Source: an uncultured Lachnospiraceae bacterium (GTDB lineage: Bacteria > Bacillota > Clostridia > Lachnospirales > Lachnospiraceae). From it: a DNA stretch of 13,454 nucleotides. Below are positions 1 to 7,631 of this stretch, in pieces. Numbering within the stretch: position 1 is the stretch's first letter; each line of letters starts with the position of its first letter. The translations under genes and the position numbers were made by a program. The stretch lies in NCBI GenBank assembly GCA_946533525.1, contig CAMNBW010000018.1:1-13454 (forward strand). The letters run 5' to 3'. The notes beneath the pieces were generated by a model. It ran no database searches, was not told the DNA's origin, and saw only the letters and a list, made by a program, of their open reading frames with translations.

Positions 1-501
1 CTTTTAAAGGCCCATGTGAAGGGCAGGATGGAGAGGATACATGTTTCGGACAGGTTTTCGCTCTTCATAGACTATGCGCATAATGCCATGGCTCTTGAAA
101 GCCTGCTCCTGTCCTTAAGGGAATACAGACCGGAGAGGATAGTCTGTCTTTTCGGCTGCGGAGGTAACAGGTCAAGGGCCAGACGCTTCGAGATGGGAGA
201 GGTTTCGGGGCGGCTCGCCGATTTCACGATCATAACCTCAGACAATCCCAGAGATGAGGAGCCCATGGATATAATAGCCGACATAGTTACGGGAATTAAG
301 AAGACCGATGGTAAATACATCGAAATACCCGACAGGAAAGAGGCCATTAGATACGCAATAAAGAACGGACAGGACGGCGACGTTATAATCCTGGCGGGAA
401 AGGGTCACGAGGACTACCAGGAGATACACGGGGTCAAGCATCCGATGGATGAGAGGGTGCTCATAGCGGAAATCTTAGAAGAAGAAAAAATTAGGGGCTG
501 A
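1..501 (+). CDS. murE: MurE, UDP-MurNAc-tripeptide ligase, C-terminal part (5' end outside window)
   Basis: This is the last 166 codons of a Mur ligase; the reading frame is open from base 1, so the gene starts upstream of the window. MurE is a cytoplasmic ATP-dependent ligase that adds the third residue, meso-diaminopimelate in most clostridia, to UDP-MurNAc-L-Ala-D-Glu. Visible landmarks are the DYAH motif at the start of the C-terminal domain (70-81), FGCGGNR (about 151-171), the amino-acid-selecting motif SDNPR (DNPR at 241-252) and AGKGHEDYQ (from 394). DNPR, rather than the DNPA of lysine-adding enzymes, indicates a meso-DAP ligase by established family knowledge. The residue after DYAH is Asn, where Thr is usual in well-studied MurE proteins. 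The N-terminal UDP-binding and central ATPase domains are not in view. A paralogous MurE-like ligase cannot be excluded, but the DNPR motif makes the standard role likely. Confidence 0.93.
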   Translation, partial: LLKAHVKGRMERIHVSDRFSLFIDYAHNAMALESLLLSLREYRPERIVCLFGCGGNRSRARRFEMGEVSGRLADFTIITSDNPRDEEPMDIIADIVTGIKKTDGKYIEIPDRKEAIRYAIKNGQDGDVIILAGKGHEDYQEIHGVKHPMDERVLIAEILEEEKIRG

Positions 502-800
502 AATAGCCCGTCTCAAGACTGCACTACCCTTCAGGAGTGAGAATTTTTGAAGGAATTGATAATATTTAACATCAACATATGGGTGCAAAATAAAATAACA
601 CCGCAAATTACTGTATTTTACAGGAAAAAACGATAAAATCATGCAAGAATAACACGGAGAATTGCAAGATAAATTTCAGAATTTATTTTAACATTTTGGG
701 TATAAAATAATACAAGCTATTGTAAAACTTGTTTGTCAAAACCGAATTCAAGTAAATGCAAAGTGGGTAAATACCGTGCGTTATCGAACAATGCAGTCTC
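502..800. other. A/T-rich intergenic region between murE and priA
   Basis: About 300 bases without a convincing gene, clearly more A/T-rich than the flanking coding DNA. A 5-base GC stem (495-499 with 505-509) spans the murE stop, and a weak 6-base stem (528-533 with 548-553) follows. Neither is followed by a T-run, so no clear intrinsic terminator is seen. An 8-base perfect inverted repeat, TTATTTTA (683-690) and TAAAATAA (703-710), surrounds TATAAA (701-706), which could be a -10 element, but no well-placed -35 accompanies it. A palindrome CTGTA-TTT-TACAG lies at 611-623. TGCAAGA occurs at 642 and again at 663, 21 bases apart. The priA promoter presumably lies here, but it cannot be pinned down by eye. 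Confidence 0.5.
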
Positions 801-3044
801 ATGATGAAAGCAGGAATGAAATACAAATACAAATACGCCGACATAATAATCGAAATATCCTCAGAAAAACTTGATAAGCCGTTTCAGTACAGGATCCCCG
901 GTGAGCTGGAGGACAAAATAGTTCCCGGGGCTTATGTCTTAGTACCCTTCGGAAAGGGAGGCAGGCAGATAAAGGGCTATGTCGTGGATATATCGCAGGA
1001 GCCCAAGCTGGCGGAGGAAAAGATAAAGGATATAGACTCCCTTGCGGTGGTGGATGAGAATAACAAGTGTTACGACGAACTCATCCGGCTTGCGGTATGG
1101 ATGAAGAGGCACTACGGGGGTACTCTGATCCAGTCCCTTAAAACCGTGCTGCCGGTAAGAGCCAGCGTGAAACGCCGGGTAAAGCGGGTCGTATACCTGA
1201 ACTTAGAGCCCGGGGAGGCGGCAGGCGTCCATGCCGGGCTTTTGCATAAGCATCAGGTGGCCAGGGCCAGGGTCCTTGCGGCCCTTATGGATGAAGACGG
1301 AGCGGAAATGTCCCTTATCACGGATAAGCTTCATACGACCCCGGCGGTCATAAATGCCATGGAAAAGCTGGGGATGGTCAGGGTGGTTTCCGATGAGGAG
1401 TACAGGAGCCCGGATATTGGACAGGTGTCCGGAGTCAAAAAGACAGAGCTAAATGAAGAGCAGGCCATTCTGGCACAGGAATTTAAGGACGACTATGACA
1501 GAGGGGTGAGGAAGACCTACCTGCTGCACGGGGTGACGGGATCCGGGAAAACCGAAGTATATATGGAGCTCATAGCCCATGTGATCGCCTCCGGGAGGCA
1601 GGCTATAATGCTGATACCCGAGATAGCCCTTACCTTCCAGACGGTTATGCGTTTCGTAAGGCGTTTCGGAAACAGGGTCTCTTATATGCATTCCAGGCTT
1701 TCGGCCGGGGAGAGGTACGATCAGTGGGAGAGGGCGTCAAAGGGACTTATAGATATAATGATAGGACCCCGCTCCGCCCTTTTTACTCCTTTTTCAAAGC
1801 TCGGGATAATCATTATCGACGAAGAGCATGAGGGAAGCTATAAGGCTGAAAACATGCCGCGCTACCACACCCGGGAGACTGCGATAGAAAGGGCAAGGCT
1901 TACCGGGGCCTCGGTGGTCTTAGGCTCCGCGACTCCCTCCGTCGATGCCTATTACCGGGCCGAAAACGGGGAATACAGGCTGTGGCAGCTAAACGACAGG
2001 GCAAAGGGGGCGGCTCTGCCCTCGGTCCATACAGTGGATTTAAGACAGGAGCTTTTAAACGGCAATAAGACAATGTTTTCGGGGACTCTTACGGAGCTTA
2101 TGAACGGGGCTCTTAAGCGCCGGGAACAGATAATGCTCTTTATAAACAGAAGGGGTTATGCGGGCTTTGTAAGCTGCAGGGCCTGCGGCTATGTGTTCAA
2201 GTGTCCCCATTGTGACGTATCCTTAAGCTATCACAGGAGCGGGAAGCTTAAATGCCACTACTGCGGATACGAAACGCCTGTTACTAAAATCTGCCCGAAG
2301 TGTAATTCGAAATATGTGGGAGGGATGAAGGCCGGCACCCAGAGGATAGAGGCGGAGCTTAAGCTTAAATACCCCAAAGCCCGGATACTCAGGATGGATG
2401 CGGACACCACCTCGGGGAAAAATGACTACGAGAGGATATTAAAGGACTTTGCGGATGAAAAGGCGGATATACTTATCGGTACACAGATGATCGTTAAAGG
2501 CCACGATTTTCCGAAGGTGACCCTGGTAGGGATCCTGGCCGCAGATATGTCCTTATATGCTTTAAATTACAGGGCTGCCGAGAGAACCTTTTCCCTTCTT
2601 ACCCAGGCTGCGGGCAGGGCCGGAAGGGATGAGCGAAGGGGGGAAGTGGTCATACAGACCTACTCGCCGGAGAATTATGCGGTTGCCAGTGCGGCCCGGC
2701 AGGATTATAATAGCTTCTATCGGCAGGAAATATCCTATAGGACTTTAATGGGCTATCCGCCGGCAGCCCACCTTTTAAAGGTACTTATCGAGAGTCCGGA
2801 AGAGACATACGGGAATAAAATAGCGGGCGATATTGCTGAACTTGCCCGCACGGTTAAGGAGGCTGAAACAGTGGGGCCGTCCGAGGATACCATAGCCAAA
2901 TTAAAGGATATTTACCGCTTTGCGGTTTATATAAAATGCGGGGATTATGAGATCCTTACGCAGATAAAGGACAGGATCGAGCAGATGAGGCAGGAGGCCA
3001 GGGATTCCCGCTCCAGAGTGCAGTTCGATTTTGATCCTCTGTAG
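801..3044 (+). CDS. priA: PriA, primosomal replication restart helicase
   Basis: PriA is a superfamily 2 DNA helicase that recognises stalled forks and D-loops and starts reloading of the replicative helicase. The 747-residue length is normal (E. coli 732, B. subtilis 805). The N-terminal 3'-DNA-binding domain is recognisable around residues 10-105 (EKLDKPFQYRIP). The helicase follows: Walker A GVTGSGKT (244-251), DEEH box (340-343), a GSATPS motif, and motif VI QAAGRAGR (602-609). Between the helicase lobes sit eight zinc-binding cysteines (459, 462, 468, 471, 485, 488, 498, 501), the two zinc sites typical of PriA. The start is uncertain. ATG codons at 801, 804 and 816 are in frame, none has a well-spaced ribosome binding site, and an in-frame stop at 768 limits any upstream extension. 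The residues KYKYKY near the start come from a hexanucleotide repeat. The stop codon lies inside the base of a hairpin. Confidence 0.97.
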   Translation: MMKAGMKYKYKYADIIIEISSEKLDKPFQYRIPGELEDKIVPGAYVLVPFGKGGRQIKGYVVDISQEPKLAEEKIKDIDSLAVVDENNKCYDELIRLAVWMKRHYGGTLIQSLKTVLPVRASVKRRVKRVVYLNLEPGEAAGVHAGLLHKHQVARARVLAALMDEDGAEMSLITDKLHTTPAVINAMEKLGMVRVVSDEEYRSPDIGQVSGVKKTELNEEQAILAQEFKDDYDRGVRKTYLLHGVTGSGKTEVYMELIAHVIASGRQAIMLIPEIALTFQTVMRFVRRFGNRVSYMHSRLSAGERYDQWERASKGLIDIMIGPRSALFTPFSKLGIIIIDEEHEGSYKAENMPRYHTRETAIERARLTGASVVLGSATPSVDAYYRAENGEYRLWQLNDRAKGAALPSVHTVDLRQELLNGNKTMFSGTLTELMNGALKRREQIMLFINRRGYAGFVSCRACGYVFKCPHCDVSLSYHRSGKLKCHYCGYETPVTKICPKCNSKYVGGMKAGTQRIEAELKLKYPKARILRMDADTTSGKNDYERILKDFADEKADILIGTQMIVKGHDFPKVTLVGILAADMSLYALNYRAAERTFSLLTQAAGRAGRDERRGEVVIQTYSPENYAVASAARQDYNSFYRQEISYRTLMGYPPAAHLLKVLIESPEETYGNKIAGDIAELARTVKEAETVGPSEDTIAKLKDIYRFAVYIKCGDYEILTQIKDRIEQMRQEARDSRSRVQFDFDPL
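819..836 (+). repeat. Three perfect AAATAC hexamers in the priA start region
   Basis: The hexamer AAATAC is repeated three times without error, in frame, and encodes Lys-Tyr x3 at residues 7-12 of PriA counted from 801. Gain or loss of a unit would keep the frame, so slippage here would only change the length of the N-terminal tail ahead of the first domain. Confidence 0.85.
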
Positions 3045-3067
3045 GACGGCGCAAAACCGCCTGTCCT
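3043..3067 (+). promoter_or_regulatory. GC-rich stem-loop overlapping the priA stop codon
   Basis: AGGAC (3043-3047) pairs with GTCCT (3063-3067), and GGCG (3048-3051) pairs with CGCC (3058-3061), with one bulged T at 3062 and a CAAAAC loop. This gives nine base pairs. The stem begins within the priA stop codon TAG (3042-3044). No T-run follows, so it is not a standard intrinsic terminator. It may protect the 3' end of a processed priA message or form part of the def leader. Confidence 0.55.
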
Positions 3068-3072
3068 AAGGA

Positions 3073-3118
3073 CCTTTCAAGAGATAAATTCTTGAAGGCA
3101 CCTAAAATAGTTCAAGAG
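3073..3118 (+). promoter_or_regulatory. def leader with two mutually exclusive hairpins
   Basis: Hairpin A pairs 3073-3082 (CCTTTCAAGA, with one T bulged) with 3090-3098 (TCTTGAAGG) around the loop GATAAAT. The sequence TTCAAGAG of its 5' arm (3076-3083) is repeated exactly at 3111-3118, right at the def ribosome binding site. The shared middle arm, TTCTTGAA (3089-3096), could therefore pair with the second copy instead, giving about eight base pairs including one G-U. The two folds cannot coexist. The pairing is read directly from the sequence; a regulatory role is inference. Confidence 0.45.
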
Positions 3119-3131
3119 GAAGAAGGAAAAG

Positions 3132-3608
3132 ATGGCATTAAGAACAATCAGAGTAATGGGAGATGAGATCCTTACAAAGAAGAGTAAGGAGATCACGGAG
3201 ATGACTCCGAAGATAAAGCAGCTCATCGATGACATGTTTGAGACGCTTTACAATGCTGACGGAGTAGGCCTTGCGGCAGTGCAGGTCGGAATTTTGAAGC
3301 GGCTTATAGTAATAGACTTAGGTGAGGATGAGGAGCCGCTGGTACTGATAAATCCGAAAATAGTCGAAAGAAGCGGCGAGCAGAAGGGAAATGAGGGATG
3401 TTTATCGGTACCCGGAAAGACGGGAGTCGTTACCAGACCCAATTACGTAAAGGTGGTATACCTCGATGAGAATATGCAGCCTCAGGAGAAGGAGGGTACC
3501 GAGTTGCTTGCGAGAGCCATCTGTCATGAGGTGGATCATCTGGAAGGTGAGATATATGTGGATAAGGTCGAGGGCGACCTTATGGATGTAAAGCAAGAGG
3601 AAGATTAA
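3132..3608 (+). CDS. def: Peptide deformylase
   Basis: Def removes the formyl group from the N-terminal formyl-methionine of nascent proteins at the ribosome exit, using an Fe(II) or Zn ion. All three signature motifs are present in order: GVGLAAVQ (residues 44-51), EGCLS (88-92, metal ligand Cys90) and HEVDH (132-136, metal ligands His132 and His136 with catalytic Glu133). At 158 residues it is a short, type 1-like bacterial enzyme. The start has a strong purine-rich site, with AAGGA at 3123-3127 four bases before ATG and a second AGGA at 3117. It follows priA after an 87-base structured gap and precedes fmt by 2 bases, the classical def-fmt pair. It should be essential unless a second def copy exists elsewhere in the genome. 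Confidence 0.97.
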   Translation: MALRTIRVMGDEILTKKSKEITEMTPKIKQLIDDMFETLYNADGVGLAAVQVGILKRLIVIDLGEDEEPLVLINPKIVERSGEQKGNEGCLSVPGKTGVVTRPNYVKVVYLDENMQPQEKEGTELLARAICHEVDHLEGEIYVDKVEGDLMDVKQEED

Positions 3609-3610
3609 TA

Positions 3611-4543
3611 ATGCGTGTTATATTTATGGGAACCCCGGATTTTGCGGCGGTGATCCTCGAAGCGCTGGTTCAGGCGAAAACGGAAATAGTTCTTGTGGTT
3701 ACGCAGCCTGACCGGGTAAAGGGCAGGGGCAAGAGCGTAGCTATGTCGGATGTCAAGGAGTGTGCGCTTAAGTATTCCCTTCCCGTATTTCAGCCCGAAA
3801 AGGTTCGTGCGAAGGAAGCAGTGGAAAAGATAGGCCTGCTTAAGCCCGATATTATAGTCGTTGCCGCCTTCGGTCAGATCCTTCCGAAGGAGCTTTTGGA
3901 AATCCCCGCCTACGGGTGTATTAATATCCATGCCTCCCTTCTGCCGAAGTTCAGGGGAGCTTCTCCCATACAGCAATCAATAATCGAAGGCGAAAAAGTT
4001 ACCGGAATTACGGTAATGCAGATGGACGAGGGACTGGACACCGGGGATATTCTCTTTCAGGAGGAGATAAAGATCGCCGAAGACGAGACCGGAGGGAGCC
4101 TTTTCGAGAGCTTAAGCCATCTTGGAGCCAGGGCCGCGGTTAGGGCCGTAAAGGAGGCCCAGGAAGGCAAGCTTCAACCCACAGCCCAGGATGAGAGCAA
4201 AGCCACCTATGCGGGGCTTATAAAGAAGGAATTCGGCGCGCTCAAATTTTCCGAGGACAGCGCGGACAGATGCGAAAGGCTGGTGAGGGCGTTAAATCCC
4301 TGGCCCAGCGCATACACCCATATCGGGGGTAAAATGCTCAAGATCTGGAAGAGCAGGGTAGGAAGAAAGGGGATTTTCGGTGAATGCGGCACCGTTACTG
4401 CCGTAAACGACGCTGAGATTTCTGTACAGTGCTCCGACGGGGAGCTGGTCCTTACTGAGGTACAGCTTGAAGGGAAAAAAAGAATGAGCGTTCATGATTT
4501 TCTTCTTGGCTTTAAGGTCAGTGAAGGGGAGGTGTTGAAATAA
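3611..4543 (+). CDS. fmt: Methionyl-tRNA formyltransferase
   Basis: Fmt transfers a formyl group from 10-formyl-tetrahydrofolate to Met-tRNA of the initiator type, allowing initiation with fMet; Def later removes the group. The N-terminal formyltransferase fold begins MRVIFMGTPDFA and contains the family signature HASLLPKFRGASPIQ. The catalytic triad known from the E. coli enzyme (Asn106, His108, Asp144) aligns with Asn105, His107 and Asp143. The C-terminal tRNA-binding domain is present (RALNPWPSAYT onward). The 310-residue length is normal. A GAGGA site precedes the ATG, and only two bases separate it from the def stop. Its TAA overlaps the next ATG by one base (TAATG), so downstream translation is probably coupled. 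No anomalies are seen. Confidence 0.97.
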   Translation: MRVIFMGTPDFAAVILEALVQAKTEIVLVVTQPDRVKGRGKSVAMSDVKECALKYSLPVFQPEKVRAKEAVEKIGLLKPDIIVVAAFGQILPKELLEIPAYGCINIHASLLPKFRGASPIQQSIIEGEKVTGITVMQMDEGLDTGDILFQEEIKIAEDETGGSLFESLSHLGARAAVRAVKEAQEGKLQPTAQDESKATYAGLIKKEFGALKFSEDSADRCERLVRALNPWPSAYTHIGGKMLKIWKSRVGRKGIFGECGTVTAVNDAEISVQCSDGELVLTEVQLEGKKRMSVHDFLLGFKVSEGEVLK

Positions 4544-5274
4544 TGTACGGTTTTGGCTATCCCATGTATTACGGTTATTTTGACTGGACATACATATTGG
4601 TACTAATAGGCGCTGTGCTCTCCATCGCTGCAAGCGCCCATGTCAATTCGGTTTTCGCAAAATATTCCCGCGTGCGCGGCTCCAGGGGGATCACAGGCGC
4701 CCAGACTGCGGACATCCTTCTCCAGTACGCCAATATTTACGGTGTCTCCATAAACCGTGTGGCCGGGTCTTTGACGGATAATTATAATCCGAGGCAGCAT
4801 TCGGTGAACCTTTCGGAATCCGTTTATTCCAATACATCGATAGCGGCAGTGAGCGTGGCGGCGCACGAGTGCGGTCATGCCATGCAGCATAGTACCAACT
4901 ATTTCCCGCTGTCCATTCGCTCGGCCTTAGTTCCGGCAGCGAATATAGGCTCCAGGATAGGTATACCCATCATCCTGATAGGGCTTTTGTTTTCGAGCGG
5001 AGCCTTCGGCGATAAGCTTGTTACCCTTGGAATATGGTGCTTCTCGCTTTCGGTCCTCTTTCAGCTCATTACGCTTCCCGTGGAATTTGACGCATCCAGA
5101 AGGGCGCTTATTGCCATAAAGGAAAAGGGTCTTATGGCTGACGATGAATATTACGGGGCGAAAAAAGTCCTGACCGCGGCCGCTCTAACCTATGTTGCTT
5201 CCGCGGCAGCCTCGATCCTTTCACTGCTTCGTATAATACTTATCTTCGGCGGAGGAAGAAACCGCCGTGACTGA
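4543..5274 (+). CDS. YugP-type membrane zinc metallopeptidase (Zn_peptidase_2 family)
   Basis: This is a 243-residue membrane protein of the family typified by B. subtilis YugP, whose substrate is not established. Zinc-peptidase evidence is HECGH at residues 108-112 (His108, Glu109, His112); Glu181 in PVEFDAS is the likely third ligand by analogy with related families. Hydrophobic segments at about 16-33, 132-151, 158-179 and 212-236 suggest four membrane helices, with HECGH just ahead of the second. The conserved stretch YNPRQHSVNLSESVY (81-95) precedes the active site, as in the family. A strong site, GGGGAGGTG, sits before the ATG, which overlaps the fmt stop by one base. Placement between fmt and rsmB is common in clostridia. 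The context suggests co-expression with translation genes but does not reveal the substrate. Confidence 0.9.
   Translation: MYGFGYPMYYGYFDWTYILVLIGAVLSIAASAHVNSVFAKYSRVRGSRGITGAQTADILLQYANIYGVSINRVAGSLTDNYNPRQHSVNLSESVYSNTSIAAVSVAAHECGHAMQHSTNYFPLSIRSALVPAANIGSRIGIPIILIGLLFSSGAFGDKLVTLGIWCFSLSVLFQLITLPVEFDASRRALIAIKEKGLMADDEYYGAKKVLTAAALTYVASAAASILSLLRIILIFGGGRNRRD
5247..5267 (+). promoter_or_regulatory. Hairpin with the rsmB ribosome binding site in its loop
   Basis: CGGCGG (5247-5252) pairs perfectly with CCGCCG (5262-5267), leaving a 9-base loop AGGAAGAAA that is the ribosome binding site for rsmB. The last paired base is the G of the GTG start. The whole element lies inside the last codons of the upstream peptidase gene. 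A ribosome finishing that gene would open the stem, which suggests translational coupling. The structure is seen in the sequence; its role is inferred. Confidence 0.5.
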
Positions 5275-6583
5275 TGGCAGGGGCGGCAAAAGATCAAAGG
5301 ACGATCCAAGGCTTATTTCCCTGGAGGTACTGCTTAAGTGGGAGAAGGAGGGAGTAAATTCCGACGCCCTTCTGACGCAGGTACTGGAGGTCTACGCCTA
5401 TCTCGGCCGGGAAAACATAAGATTTATCAAGAGACTGACTGAGGGAGTCATAGAAAACGCCATTCTCTTAGACTACCTTATCGATACAAAATCCAGGATC
5501 AAAGTGAATAAATTAAAGCCCGTGGTACGAACCCTTTTAAGGCAGGGCATGTACCAGCTGTACTTTATGGATGCCGTTCCGTCCCACGCGGCCATAAACG
5601 AGACCGTCCGGCTAGCCGGTTTAAAGCATCTGGGAGCCCTTAAGGGATATATAAACGGGGTTTTGCGAAGTGCCGACAGGGACAGGACAGCGCTCGATTC
5701 CATAGAGGATATATCTGTGCGTTTTTCCTGCCCGGAGTGGATAACTAAGCTTATAAAGCGCGACTACGGCGAGGAGGCAGCGGCGCAGATTTTAAAGAGC
5801 TTCATCGGGTCAGAAAAGCTCTATATCCGTGTAAACAGCTTAAAGACCGGAAGGGAAGAATTAAAAATAAGACTTAAGGGACGCGGCCTTACGGTAAAGG
5901 AAGTACAGGATAACGAAGAGGCCCTTGAGATAAGCGGGGTCGATATGCTCTCGAACCTCCCGGAATTTAAAGAGGGCTGCTTTACGGTTCAGGACATAAG
6001 CTCCATGAGCATAGGCAGACTTATTGACAGATATAAAGACTTATCTTCCGATAAAGAAATACAGGTTTTGGACCTTTGCGCGGCGCCCGGAGGGAAATGC
6101 TGCCATGCGGCGCAGCTGCTTAAGGGTCTTGGGGATGTGGAAGCCAGGGACGTATCCGAAAGGAAGCTTTCTCTTATAAGGGAAAATGCTTCGAGACTCG
6201 GACTGGAAAATATACTGATAAGCCTTAAGGACGCCACGGTGACCGATGAAGACAGCGTCGAAAAATTCGATTTCGTCATAGCGGATCTCCCCTGCTCGGG
6301 CCTTGGTGTAATTGGAAGGAAAAATGAGATAAAGTACAGGCTGCGGGAAGGGGATATAGAGGCTCTTGCCGCTCTTCAGCGAAGAATTCTCGATTCTTCC
6401 AGGGACTATGCGAGAAAGGGCGGGAAACTCATATATTCCGTATGTACAATAACGAAAGAGGAGACTTCCATGCAAAAGGAATATATCGAAGGCCTGGGGT
6501 ATGAATTTATGGAAGAGAAGCTCTTTTTGCCCCATCAAACGGATTCCGACGGCTTTTATTATGCGGTGTTTAAGAGACTATGA
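5267..6583 (+). CDS. rsmB: RsmB, 16S rRNA (cytosine-967-C5) methyltransferase
   Basis: RsmB methylates C967 (E. coli numbering) of 16S rRNA using S-adenosylmethionine. The N-terminal third resembles the NusB RNA-binding fold (LISLEVLLKWEKEGVNSDAL onward, residues about 15-140). The C-terminal Rossmann methyltransferase carries motif I DLCAAPGGK (269-277), motif IV DLPCSG with Cys343, and motif VI SVCT with the catalytic nucleophile Cys393. The 438 residues match the usual length. The start chosen is GTG at 5267, preceded by GGAGGA; it overlaps the peptidase stop by 8 bases. The ATG at 5274 is out of frame. The gene ends in ATGA, sharing four bases with rlmN. The presence of the NusB-like domain favours RsmB over the related RsmF/NSUN-type enzymes. 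Confidence 0.96.
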   Translation: MTDGRGGKRSKDDPRLISLEVLLKWEKEGVNSDALLTQVLEVYAYLGRENIRFIKRLTEGVIENAILLDYLIDTKSRIKVNKLKPVVRTLLRQGMYQLYFMDAVPSHAAINETVRLAGLKHLGALKGYINGVLRSADRDRTALDSIEDISVRFSCPEWITKLIKRDYGEEAAAQILKSFIGSEKLYIRVNSLKTGREELKIRLKGRGLTVKEVQDNEEALEISGVDMLSNLPEFKEGCFTVQDISSMSIGRLIDRYKDLSSDKEIQVLDLCAAPGGKCCHAAQLLKGLGDVEARDVSERKLSLIRENASRLGLENILISLKDATVTDEDSVEKFDFVIADLPCSGLGVIGRKNEIKYRLREGDIEALAALQRRILDSSRDYARKGGKLIYSVCTITKEETSMQKEYIEGLGYEFMEEKLFLPHQTDSDGFYYAVFKRL

Positions 6584-7629
6584 AAACCGGGACTGAGAAA
6601 AAGGATATAAGAAGCCTCTATCCTGAGGAGCTTGCCGAATGGATCCTCTCAAAGGGAGAAAAGCCCTACAGGGCCGGGCAGATATTTCAGTGGCTCCATA
6701 AAAGTCAGGTGCTGAATCCTGAGGAGATGAGCAATGTTCCGAAGAGCTTAAAGCAGGAGCTGGAGCAGGATTTCGCCTGCTCTACTTTGCGGGAGGAATT
6801 AAGGCAGGAATCGAAGCTGGATGAAACGAAAAAATTCCTGTTTGAATTAAGCGACGGGAACATGATCGAAAGCGTTTTCATGAAATACAGAAGCTGGAAC
6901 AGCGTCTGCATCTCTTCACAGGCAGGGTGCAATATGGGGTGTTCCTTTTGCGCTTCCACCATCGGCGGGCTTTCGAGGGATCTTACAGCGGGAGAAATGC
7001 TTTTACAGGTGTATGAGATACAAAAGCTCCTGTCGGAAAAGATCTCGCGTATCGTCGTTATGGGAAGCGGCGAACCGCTTGAAAATTACGACAATCTTTT
7101 GAGGTTTTTGCGCCTTGTCAACCATAGGGACGGGCAGGATATAAGCATGAGGAATATCACGGTCTCGACCTGCGGGATAGTTGAAAAGATAGAGGAGCTG
7201 GCCGGGGAAGATCTGAGCATAAATCTGGCTATATCCCTGCATGCCGCAACCGATGAGAAGAGAAAGAAGATAATGCCCGTGGCAATGAGATACGGGCTTA
7301 AAGACCTCATAGCCGCCTGCAGGAGGTATTTTGAAAGAACCGGAAGACAGCTTACCTTTGAATATGCCCTGATAGACGGGTTTAACAATACCTCAGAGGA
7401 TGTGCACTCGCTCCTTCGCCTTCTGGAGGGCTTAAACTGTGTCGTAAATCTCATACCGGTCAATCCGGTGCGGGACAGGGCCTTTAAGGAACCGGGCAGC
7501 AGGGCGGTCAGGGAATTTAAGGCCGAGCTTGAAAGGCATGCTCTTAATGTAACAGTCAGGCGTGAGATGGGGCGGGACATAGACGGAGCCTGCGGGCAGC
7601 TCAGGGCCCGAAAGGCAAAAAAGCTATAA
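6580..7629 (+). CDS. rlmN: RlmN, dual-specificity 23S rRNA/tRNA adenine C2 methyltransferase
   Basis: RlmN is a radical-SAM enzyme that makes 2-methyladenosine at 23S rRNA A2503 and tRNA A37. The cluster motif CxxxCxxC is at Cys117, Cys121 and Cys124. The two catalytic cysteines of the ping-pong mechanism correspond to Cys110 (in VCISSQ) and Cys338 (in GACGQL). Other family blocks are GSGEPLENYDN, SLHAATDEKRKKIMP, EYALIDGFNN and IPVNPV. It is RlmN rather than the antibiotic-resistance relative Cfr, judging by the RlmN-style C-terminus (VRREMGRDIDGACGQL) and its housekeeping context; this is a judgement by eye. The 349-residue length is normal. The ATG shares ATGA with the rsmB stop, and the ribosome binding site is weak, so translation probably depends on coupling to rsmB. 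Confidence 0.96.
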   Translation: MKTGTEKKDIRSLYPEELAEWILSKGEKPYRAGQIFQWLHKSQVLNPEEMSNVPKSLKQELEQDFACSTLREELRQESKLDETKKFLFELSDGNMIESVFMKYRSWNSVCISSQAGCNMGCSFCASTIGGLSRDLTAGEMLLQVYEIQKLLSEKISRIVVMGSGEPLENYDNLLRFLRLVNHRDGQDISMRNITVSTCGIVEKIEELAGEDLSINLAISLHAATDEKRKKIMPVAMRYGLKDLIAACRRYFERTGRQLTFEYALIDGFNNTSEDVHSLLRLLEGLNCVVNLIPVNPVRDRAFKEPGSRAVREFKAELERHALNVTVRREMGRDIDGACGQLRARKAKKL

Positions 7630-7631
7630 AC

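Noticed and set aside
528..553. Possible murE terminator (CCTTCA with TGAAGG)
   Set aside because: The stem is only six pairs plus weak G-T pairs, and the T-run lies in the loop side rather than after the stem, so it does not fit an intrinsic terminator.
791..874. A short 27-codon frame starting ATG at 791 and overlapping the priA start
   Set aside because: No ribosome binding site precedes it, and its product is largely a shifted reading of the AAATAC repeat. It could in theory be an upstream open frame, but nothing supports it.
3103..3108. TAAAAT as a -10 element for a def promoter
   Set aside because: No -35-like hexamer is found at 16-18 bases upstream; the A/T content of the leader explains the match.
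3605..3976. A 123-codon minus-strand frame opposite fmt
   Set aside because: It is antisense to the catalytic part of fmt, with no supporting ribosome binding site or family resemblance.
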